A DNA stretch of 64,000 bases, from positions 316,001 through 380,000 of the forward strand of contig JAOTOM010005140.1 of assembly GCA_034440615.1 (NCBI GenBank). The letters are read 5' to 3'. The position numbers and the translations under genes are program-made. The stretch comes from Ashinkailepas kermadecensis (lineage: Eukaryota; Arthropoda; Thecostraca; Neolepadidae). Numbering within the stretch: the first letter of the stretch is position 1; every line of letters starts with the position of its first letter. Under the pieces are notes generated by a model. The model made no database searches. It saw only the letters and a list, made by a program, of their open reading frames with translations, and had not been told where the DNA came from. Below, in pieces: positions 1 through 64,000 of the stretch.

Positions 1-263
1 TGGTACAGTTCATTTATGGCCGCTAGTAGGTACGTTAGGGAGTTTTTGCTAAGTCGTTTAAGAAACTGGTAATGGATGTCGTCCGGCCCAACAGACGTGT
101 TTCCACACTTGCTGAGGGCAAGGTGTAATTCGTGCATAGTAAACGACTGATTATAGATTTCTTTATTGCTAGAGCTAAAATTTGCTTTGGAGGCAAGGGC
201 GTCTAGAGCGCTTACTATAGTGGTGTCGTAGTTGCTGTTGCCAGATACGCTGGCGTAGTGTAG
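1..263 (-). pseudogene. Reverse transcriptase N-terminal fragment of LINE
   Basis: The complement of 1-263 reads as the region before the palm of a non-LTR reverse transcriptase. The diagnostic stretch is VGPDDIHYQFLKRLS, the familiar GPDxI....LK motif, followed by INELY. The catalytic FADD box would lie outside the window to the left. It belongs to the same element as the endonuclease at 302-1214 but is out of frame with it, so the copy is probably dead. Confidence 0.8.
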
Positions 264-301
264 TTAAAGTGGTCTACGACTTGTTGTGGGTCAGTGATGT
301 C

Positions 302-1214
302 CTATCCTTTCACCGTCAGCTGGGGGAAGGGGCTTGGTGGTGGGCGTTTCAGGTTGAAACGCTTCATCAGGTCCCAGATTCTGCCGGTAGGGGTGAACCT
401 ATTGAATTGAGAGGTAAAAGACTGCCAACAGTTTTGTCGTGCTGTTCGAATTGTGTACCGGCAGTGTTTTTGAGATTGTCTGTATGCTGATAGGTGTGCT
501 TCGCACACGCATCTTTTGAATTGTTTGTGGGCACGGCGCCGTGCGGCGTCCGTGCTGAGCCTAATTGTGATTGGGTAGTGGTCGCTCAGCCCGGGAACGT
601 CTGAAACTGACCAGTCAAATAGTGAGCTAAGTCGTTGGGAGCAGCCCGTTAAGTCAATGCAACTGTTCGATCCTCCTAAGGTCGGGTTGTAGCGGGCGGT
701 GGACCCGGTGTTAAGAAGTACTATGTTGTGGTCCGAAATAAACTGGTGAATTTCACGACCTCTAGCGTCGGCCTTGTCGCTTCCCCAGGAGGGGTGTTTA
801 GCATTAAATTCTCCCATAATGAGAACAGGTGGCGGGGCCTGAAGCAGCAAGTCGCTCAGCTCCTGTGGTGCGGGGGTTTCAGCTGACGGCGAGATGTATA
901 GTGAGATGACTGTGGTTTGGCAATGGGCAATTTTGAGGCTGACTGCTACGCAATTCAAGGGATTATTTAACGTTACTCGACGATGAGGTATGCTGTTTGC
1001 AATGAGTATGGCTGCGCCCCATTTCCTATGTGGGCCGTTTACGTTGTCGACGTGCCAAGTGTAATCTGGGATTTTGTTCCAAGCGGAGTCAGAATCTCGA
1101 AAGTGAGTTTCTTGGAGCGCAGCTAGTAATGGTTTTTGTTGCAAGAATTCAGCTTTGAATTATATGAAATTGCCTGGAAGGCCACCGGTGTTCCACTGCA
1201 GAAAAAGTCCCATT
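302..1214 (-). pseudogene. LINE apurinic/apyrimidinic-type endonuclease domain
   Basis: This is the target-site nicking endonuclease of a non-LTR element. A 280-residue open stretch begins at 1144. A likelier natural start is the ATG near 1214, which gives the typical opening LQWNTGG but meets a TAA near 1163. Numbering from 1144, LQETHF lies at residues 10-15, GEFNAKH at 111-117, SCIDLT at 161-166 and SDHYPI at 187-192. Most relatives have GDFN, so Glu112 replaces the usual Asp. The C-terminal part holds a basic linker that leads to the reverse transcriptase further left. The stop and downstream frame change make it a pseudogene. Confidence 0.85.
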
Positions 1215-1244
1215 GCCGAACGCGTTTAGTGGCTGTTGGTGTTC

Positions 1245-2057
1245 CTATCCTCGGATGGTGTCGGTGTCGAGTTGGGGAGAAAGGTTGAACCGGTGAACGG
1301 AGAGAGGGTTGAGAGGTGACCCAGGCAGAGGTGGTAGCCTGGACCTGGTCGCACGGGTCCTGGGAGGTGATTGGGTAGAGTGGCGGCGTGATTTGCGCTT
1401 GGGAGGCGCGGTGGGTTCGGGTGGGATTCGTTGGTCTGGAGTTGTGGGTCCGACGGGCTTGGAAGGAATGGTAGGTTCAGTCTGAGTGCTGGCCCCAGAC
1501 GAGGTTTTGGAATGGGTTTGGGTGGGTGTGCAGGAGGTGGCGGGAGGTTCGGTTTGGCAGGAGGTGGTGGCCCTGGACTTGCGGGTGGTCTGGATGGATG
1601 TTGTGGTGGCCTTGGTTCTGGGCCTTAGTTTTGGCCGGCCGGATGGGTGTGGTAGGGGCCGAGGCCCTGGAGGAGGCAGTGGAGGGAAGGCTTCAGGGTG
1701 GCGAGGTGGGCCCTGGCCGGTTGGAGGCGGTGGCGCGAAGGGGTACGGCCAGGTCCCGTGGGGGATGGGTGGATACCGGTGGGGGATTGGATGGGAACCG
1801 GGTCTGTGTCTGATGTGTGTTGGAGGAGGGATGATGCGGGGTGGATAGTGGGATGGTGGTGGGCATGGGCCGGGTCTGAGATGGGGTGGGAAGGGAAGGA
1901 AGCCCATTCCTCGGTGGGGTGGACGTGGGAAGTCGGGCCCGCGGTGGAAAGGGTGTGGGAGGAGGCCGGGTCGAGGGTGAAGGGGATGTGGATAAGGGCC
2001 AGGTCTAGGGGTCATGGGCGATACTGGCGAGCGGCCGGTGTCTCTGCGCAGGCGCAT
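1245..2057 (-). CDS. Proline-rich ORF1-like protein of LINE (possibly degenerate)
   Basis: A 270-residue open frame lies just upstream of the endonuclease on the same strand, where ORF1 (nucleic-acid binding) of Jockey/I-like elements is expected. It is dominated by proline, histidine, arginine and glycine in the first 130 residues, then by Thr/Ser/Pro/Lys. I see no CCHC zinc knuckles, which many ORF1 proteins of these clades carry. It could be a genuine low-complexity ORF1, or an out-of-frame reading of a GC-rich leader, since overlapping frames are also open. Position is the main support. Confidence 0.45.
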   Translation of the reverse strand: MRLRRDTGRSPVSPMTPRPGPYPHPLHPRPGLLPHPFHRGPDFPRPPHRGMGFLPFPPHLRPGPCPPPSHYPPRIIPPPTHIRHRPGSHPIPHRYPPIPHGTWPYPFAPPPPTGQGPPRHPEAFPPLPPPGPRPLPHPSGRPKLRPRTKATTTSIQTTRKSRATTSCQTEPPATSCTPTQTHSKTSSGASTQTEPTIPSKPVGPTTPDQRIPPEPTAPPKRKSRRHSTQSPPRTRATRSRLPPLPGSPLNPLSVHRFNLSPQLDTDTIRG

Positions 2058-2727
2058 AACAATGTTCGGCGCGTCGGCTCTACCGCATGTGCCGTCGGAG
2101 CACGAGGTATTACAATTCGGCCCCTGTCCCTAAGATTCCGGAAGCTACTGACATAACTTGGAGGGTAGATTGTGGTTGTAGTGATCTCGCTTCAGTACAA
2201 ATTTCACGACCCCAGGCTTTTAAGGTGAAATAAAGTTGTGATCGGCTGCCTCACCACTCTGCCGCTCCACCATACCGACGAAGTTTTGTGACCTTGAACG
2301 CTCCCCGGCCGCCGCCTGGTCGACCGATTTGGCAGCCCGCAATTCCTATATTTACTGACGGACTTCGATTTTGTAATGTAGAAACAGAAGCGGGCGATCC
2401 CCCCCCCTCCCCCTCCCACTCCTTCGGTACGCGTGTGAAACAGCCACATCTTATACCTACATCAATCCTGCGGCACTTTGCCTCTCAATCATTTTCATAA
2501 AAATACCTATGATCTAGTGCATATTTGATTTTTTCTCTTGTGATATTATTTTTCAATTGTCTACCTACTTTTCATATTTTAGCCAAAAAATAGGCGGAAA
2601 TCTAAAATTTCTTGTGACGACAGGTGAAAGTCGGAAATCATTCTTGGCTCAGTACCATCTCCCAACCAAACCGCAAAATGCTGACGCTCTACCGTTCTCT
2701 CTTGTACTGGTCTTCTGTTTTCCACAG

Positions 2728-2848
2728 GACCCTCCACGGCAGATGCAGACCTGGGAGGACTGATCCCCAGCAAGCTTGAGAGGCCCGAGATGACGGCGCA
2801 CAAAGAGCAGCCCGTGTCAGCGAGCTTCGGCTCAGGACCCGCAGGCAG
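2728..2848 (+). CDS. Candidate upstream exon (phase 1-in, 2-out)
   Basis: A good polypyrimidine/acceptor (tttccacag) and a weaker donor (ggcag/gtgctcg) bound 121 nt that stay open in one frame. The frame encodes a hydrophilic segment starting PSTADADLGGLIPSKLE. Length and phases match the first-half exons of the WSC-like modules downstream, but no cysteine pair is visible. No matching phase-2-in exon was found before the next exon at 4123. It may belong to the same gene with an exon missed in between, or be unrelated. Confidence 0.3.
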
Positions 2849-2873
2849 GTGCTCGCGCCAGTCTTGCTCCCGC

Positions 2874-3085
<212 letters not shown>

Positions 3086-3089
3086 AGAA

Positions 3090-3925
3090 GAAATCTAGAC
3101 AGGGAGCAGGACGGACCAGACGAGACGAGATCGTAGTCCTTCCTGTCGCTCCCCATATGGAGCAAGTTGGCAGTCATTAGTAAAGTGTAAGGTGGCATCC
3201 CTGGTGACAGTCTCTGGAAAGAAGATAGATTATATATTAAAATTCGGGCGTTGAAGGAAAATCTCGGAGACTAATACATGGTCATTGGCGGCGCGTGGAC
3301 ATAAATTTAATGTTGCGAGGCAGACAGAAGGCTACATATGCGAAAAGCGAACATAAATCCAATCTGAGGGCACATCGAATATACATGTGGGTAGGGAAAG
3401 ATACTATGCTTTGGATATACACGGAAAACAGTACCAGTCAACTATATTTTGGCTCCAAAATACCCGAAATACAGTTGTGTATCGGAACAATTCGGCCCTA
3501 GCGGGTAAAGTACTTGAGCACCTTAAATTTTACTTTGCTTCATTTCTGAAAACGAAGCAAAGAAGAAAACGAAAAATGCGATGCCTCTGCCATGGTAACT
3601 TCGCGTAAATACCGTACTACCTATTTAAGTTTACCTGATTTACTCAACGATTTTTCCGCGCTGCAATTGCACCTGCGTTATTCGGGCAAACGCAAAGACA
3701 TCCATTGCCGAGAGACAAGACAATTTAATGTTTACTTGAAACCCATGCAACAGATACGCAGGGTAAGGCTCACATGGAGAAAGGAGCGATGCTAGATGGG
3801 TACGCTTACAAAACTTTAATTTGTCACAGATAACCTGGAGAAGATGTTTTCTCAGCTAGATTAACCATCGAAAAGCTCATTCGTTTCATTTAAGAGCATG
3901 CACGAGAACCAGGGCCTTGTCGAAA
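3090..3925. other. Unassigned spacer
   Basis: AT-rich sequence with no convincing exon, RNA gene or mobile-element domain. A short RCLCHGN reading near 3575-3600 resembles the WSC-like core but has no splice sites around it. Confidence 0.5.
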
Positions 3926-3929
3926 CACG

Positions 3930-4122
3930 CCTCCGACTATGTATGTACCTCAGACCAGCTGAGGCCTGAGTGGGAGCGCACTGGGACACGCCTCTGGCTG
4001 TGTACCTCAGACCAGCTGTGGTTTGAGTGGGAGCGCACTGGGACACGCCTCTGGCTGTGTACCTCAGACCACCTGTGGCCTGAGTGGGAGCGCACTGGGA
4101 CACGCCTCTGTCTGTGCTGCAG
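3930..4122 (+). repeat. Minisatellite copying the 5' part of the next exon
   Basis: About three and a half diverged copies of a unit near 60 bp, recognisable by tgtacctcagaccagctg and gagcgcactgggacacgcct. The unit matches the first 60 or so bases of the exon that begins at 4123, so exon sequence has been repeated into the upstream intron. Confidence 0.8.
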
Positions 4123-60694
<56,572 letters not shown>

Positions 60695-60815
60695 GTGACG
60701 ACGAGGCCAACCCAACAATGCATCGTATTAGCTGACGATCAACACACATGGTAATATATTTCCTATTCGCCGGTTTGCGTTTTGCCGCCGGAAAAAGTTG
60801 AGCTCTCTACTGAGA

Positions 60816-61019
60816 ATGGCGCGTCTGCTACTTCTCGACAGCATGTGCCTCCTCCTCTGGGCAGCCGACACAGCAACGGTGACACTTGAGGTACCGGACC
60901 AGAACCGAGCTGCACGTGAGAGCGTCGCACCGATTCGGCATCCTCACTCGAGTGGCGACACTCCTCACCACAAGTGTCGCCACCCGAATGGGGCCTATAA
61001 CGAGAGCTGCAAGAATGTG
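60816..61019 (+). CDS. Possible first exon of a downstream gene
   Basis: From the ATG at 60816 the frame gives MARLLLLDSMCLLLWAADTA, a plausible signal peptide, then a hydrophilic stretch ending HKCRHPNGAYNESCKNV before a donor-like gtatgt. A second reading frame of the same DNA is also open, and an acceptor-like ctcgacag lies at 60833-60840, so this could equally be an internal exon or nothing. Confidence 0.3.
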
Positions 61020-61049
61020 GTATGTTGCAGCATCACACTTTTCTGCTAA

Positions 61050-61495
61050 TTTTACTGTGTGTTGTTATGATTACCGCAGGTTACCTGCGGACCGTCCGGT
61101 GAAAACGGTTGTGGCGCAGATTATTCCTTCATCCAAACTATGGATTATTAGGTCGAGGTAGCGGAAAGCGATGACGCGACCACGGCCATGGGTGTAACCA
61201 CTGGGGGGACATGTCCCTCCCCCCACCAATTTCTGAAAAAGTAGCGATTTGTCCTCAATTTCTTTCGTGCCCCCCCCACACCCCCAAGCCTCAGGTACCT
61301 GAGTGTGATCGCCGCGAAATTATACTTCATCATTTATAAAGTGAAGATATATATGCAAACGAATTATCAAAAACACTAGAATCCGATCTAGGCAATCAAC
61401 GGGCTTCACAGGCTATCTGTCGTCACAAAATATCCGAGTGGTAAATCAGCAAACGTTATAAATTTCTGCTACCAGACCATTCTTCAATATCATGA
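61050..61495. other. Unassigned, with C/G-tract fragment
   Basis: 61195-61295 has the ggggggacatgtccctcccc / cgtgccccccccacaccccc style of the dispersed C/G-tract repeats. Nothing else recognised. Confidence 0.4.
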
Positions 61496-61498
61496 ACC

Positions 61499-62520
61499 TT
61501 AACACTCGCACGTCCGGCGGTCCGCGCCAACTTCGCATGTCTGGGGGGGGGGCAGATGTCTGCCCCCCATAAGATCTACAGAACTATGCTAGGTAGCGAC
61601 AAACGGAAAACGGCGTTGGATAGCTGGTGACAAGCTCTATCGAAAGTATTTCGGTCATTTTCTCGCTCAGGTCAATATTTAGGTCACTGGGTCATCATAG
61701 GTAAAATTCGACCAGATCGGGTGGGACCCTCAGATATTGGTACATATCTCAGGACCTGTAACAGATAGAAACAAACTGCAAATGCTATTCGACAGCCCTT
61801 GAAATGTGCTATCGACATACGCTGCGTAATTTAAGGTCAGGTCAACAGATGGGTCACCGAAACTATGACCTCAGGTCAAGGTCATGGGGTAGATTAGGGA
61901 GGTCATGTAATATATCAATCGACACGTCTTGGCGATACAAGCACAATGACGGTAATTTCAACCTTCTAGCTCAATGCAGTGCGATATAATGCGCAGAAAT
62001 GTGCTAGTGGTTTCAGGTGACCTCAGCTAACCTTGGTGAGGTCACTGAGCAAAAATGTCAGCGGTAACATTGAGAATAGCCTCCAACTACACGCCATAAC
62101 CGTTGGAGGTCATTCCGAGAGCAAATATGTAACCAGGAAACATTTGTATATTTTACCATAGGCCAATAATGGGGAAGCCATGGCCGCGACCTGACCTCAG
62201 GTCAATGCTACAGAAAACCGTGATATACATATTATAGTTCCTGATAAGATCATGACGTGATATAAGTTTGAAATCAATCGCCCAATTATTGTGGGAGTGA
62301 TGCCCCCTAGAACTCCGAGGGATGTTGGGTCACTTCGCCTGACCTGGTGACCTGACTTGAGATGACCCAGGATCAAAAATTTCTGAGGATATGCGGAAAA
62401 TACCAATGAGCAGCCATGCGAGGTTTGGCCTTGCTAACCCGATTAGTATTGCGGCAAAGTAGGAAAAACCGCAGGGGGGGACAGATATCTGCCCCCCCCC
62501 CCCGGACGTGCGCGGGTTAA
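61499..62520. mobile_element. TTAA-flanked inverted-repeat element, AGGTCA-rich
   Basis: Left end ttaacactcgcacgtccgg (61499-61517) and complement of right end ttaacccgcgcacgtccgg (62520-62502) are inverted repeats with three differences. Inside each end lies a G/C-run palindrome around cagatgtctg / cagatatctg. TTAA at both ends suggests a piggyBac- or Kolobok-type target. The 1-kb interior is non-coding and holds many aggtca/tgacct words. Likely a non-autonomous (MITE-like) element. Confidence 0.75.
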
Positions 62521-62859
62521 CCAACTTGTCTTTTCGCTTGGGTGGACAATTGTGCATTGCGAGGCAACAAATTTGCATTATCGCAAGGCTTTATACGTCA
62601 TAGGTTGCATTCCCCTGCGCATATATCGATATATCTTGAATACACGTGACTCCAGGTGTCCTTGGGTATCTTCAAGACCATGGAGGGTAGTCATGGGCAG
62701 CATTAAGCACGTTAAGCATTAAGCATGAGTTCGCCAGAGGCGTATGTGTATTGGCATCGGCATTCAGCGACGGGTTTATGATCGTTCGAATCCATTACCA
62801 CAAATGCTTCTGCTTGTACTGAACACGCTGGAAGCAACTACACACGTCTCACATGACAT

Positions 62860-63270
62860 AATGGTCAAGGTCCAACGCAAACCGGCTTCTTCGGTTTCCT
62901 CCCATTTTTTTTTCGTTTTCACCCAAACCTGCCCAAATCTGGTATCAAGCGATAGCCTGTGGCGAACCACCGTGTAACATCTCAAACCGGTACATGTCAA
63001 GGTCAAACTTCAAGGGCACATGTTAGCTTGATGTATTAGATGGCGATATTGAAGCGATATCGACCGAACGCGAGGTTCGGTTGCTGTCGCTTCAATTTTC
63101 ATCAAATGGGCGTCATTCGACGTGGTATCGAGTTATGCAGTATCAGAAAGCTAAGCAATCGAATTATTTTTCAAGGGCAAAGGCCAAGCTGATGCTTCGG
63201 TCACCTCATTGTTTTCCGTTTTCGCTCAAACCTATCCAATTCTGGTGGTAAACATATATCCAAATAATTG
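62860..63270. repeat. Two diverged copies of a ~300-bp unit
   Basis: 62870-62995 and 63180-63300 share ggcttcttcggtttcctccc / tgcttcggtcacctcattg, ttttcgttttcacccaaacc / ttttcgctcaaacctatcc and later cggtg/cgatgg words. Both are near aggtcaa motifs. Confidence 0.5.
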
Positions 63271-63469
63271 GCAACGGCGCACGATGGTCGCAATGTGTTG
63301 CTCCCAGGAGGGACAATTATCCACGGTGACATTCAGAATTTTATCATGATGTGACTGTTAATTTTCTGAGTTTCCGAAGTATACGGTGTAGTAAGTAGTA
63401 GTAGCATTAATAGTGGTAGTAGTAAGCATACGTCCATCTATCTTTTGACGCCTAGATTTCGGAATAATC

Positions 63470-64000
63470 ATTGGTCTTTGAGGGGTTCATTTTTAGCCCA
63501 TTTTGTCCATACTAATTTATTGCAGAGATCTGGTTGGTTTCGATCTGTTGCTTCAGTACAGAGGGATTTAACATCACATCTGCGTCTAACAACTGAGTGT
63601 CATCACTGTACATGACAATCTTTCCGTGGGGGATGTGTTATGACATGTCGTTGGTGGATAAATAGAGAGCACGGGGCTCAATATAGAGCCCTGTATCACC
63701 TCATGAGTCACTTATAGAGCCTTAGAACGGTCGACATACTGCATGCAATTGCTAAGCCATGCGGAGGACCACTGGCTGTCGATGCCGTACCACCCTAGCT
63801 TATCCAGGAGGCTGTGCTCGACGCTGTCAAATTTGTGTTGCTCAGCTGCTGTCTCTTTGAATATCGTGTCTACATCAGCGGTGTTTCCTCTCTGCTCCCT
63901 CGCACACTCACTGGGTGCTATTGTCTCACACTCTGACTTTCTTCCTCTCCTGCTTTCTCTCATATTCTACTATTCACTCCCACCCACACTTTGGGAGAAT
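63470..64000 (-). pseudogene. CR1/L2-like LINE reverse transcriptase, cut by right edge
   Basis: On the complement: EHSLLDKLGWYGIDSQW, SAWLSNCMQYVDRS, VIQGSILSPVL and VMYSDDTQLLDADVMLNPSV, i.e. motifs 4 to 6 with the catalytic box as YSDD. A frame break lies between QYV and the GSIL motif, and an in-frame stop follows the QGSILSP box. The 5' part lies beyond the window. Confidence 0.8.

Larger units (their letters stand above)
1..2160 (-). mobile_element. Jockey/I-like non-LTR retrotransposon, cut by left edge
   Basis: A non-LTR retrotransposon runs leftward. In transcription order it has a proline-rich first reading frame (2057-1245), an apurinic-endonuclease frame (about 1214-302) and the start of a reverse transcriptase (about 263-1) that leaves the window. 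The element is decayed: there is an in-frame stop near the endonuclease start, and the frame changes between endonuclease and reverse transcriptase. The exact 5' end near 2160 is a guess. Clade is inferred from the order of domains and the endonuclease motifs. Jockey, LOA and I groups cannot be separated here. Confidence 0.85.

Noticed and set aside
3575..3607. RCLCHGN reading resembling the G-C-x-C-G core
   Set aside because: No acceptor or donor near it and the surroundings are AT-rich non-coding sequence.
60886..61019. Alternative frame reading TELHVRASHRFGILTRVATL, vaguely like the region after a polycystin PLAT domain
   Set aside because: No PLAT domain, no phase-compatible upstream exon, and the similarity is only a few residues.

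Overview
This is a eukaryotic (metazoan) genomic window. It has GT-AG introns, long intronic stretches, AG/CT/AT microsatellites, many diverged non-LTR retrotransposons (Jockey/I-like, CR1-like and L2-like), a mariner relic, a tRNA-derived SINE and several inverted-repeat DNA elements. There is no operon-like coding, Shine-Dalgarno pattern or rRNA. The mobile-element mix resembles invertebrates, perhaps an arthropod or another marine invertebrate, but I cannot name the species.

The main result is a plus-strand gene that can be followed from about 4.1 kb to a stop codon at 60.69 kb. I found 21 exons by eye. Every one has an AG acceptor and a GT donor (the last has a stop), and every consecutive junction is phase-compatible. 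Together they encode about 960 residues, open at the 5' end. The first two thirds hold a tandem series of cysteine-rich modules that look like divergent WSC domains: C-x3-C, then roughly 10-25 residues, then a G-C-x-C(-G) core. In most modules a phase-2 intron cuts just before the G-C-x-C core, and phase-1 introns separate the modules. The C-terminal third is made of small phase 1-1 exons that I do not recognise.

The second result is a habit of this locus: intronic minisatellites start at, or copy, the exon edges, including splice sites. Examples are a 100-bp array with five extra copies of an exon 3' end, each with its own acceptor-like and donor-like site; a 130-bp array carrying many copies of one acceptor; and short arrays that repeat exon ends plus donors.

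Layout. 0-2.2 kb: minus-strand Jockey/I-like LINE cut by the left edge. 2.7-20.2 kb: WSC-like exons with arrays and LINE fragments between them. 20.2-34.1 kb: one 14-kb intron holding a minus LINE with a coding minisatellite in RNase H, an L2-like tail, a 2.9-kb degenerate GC-rich array and two CR1 copies joined tail to tail. 34.1-43.2 kb: more exons, a fifth WSC-like module and arrays. 43.2-60.7 kb: a large repeat-filled region with three further exons, a mariner relic, a 1.8-kb 58-bp satellite abutting a 3.7-kb inverted-repeat transposon, an (AG)(AT)(CT) palindromic microsatellite and a foldback element. 60.8-64 kb: a possible start of another gene, a TTAA-flanked element rich in AGGTCA motifs and a minus-strand LINE cut by the right edge.
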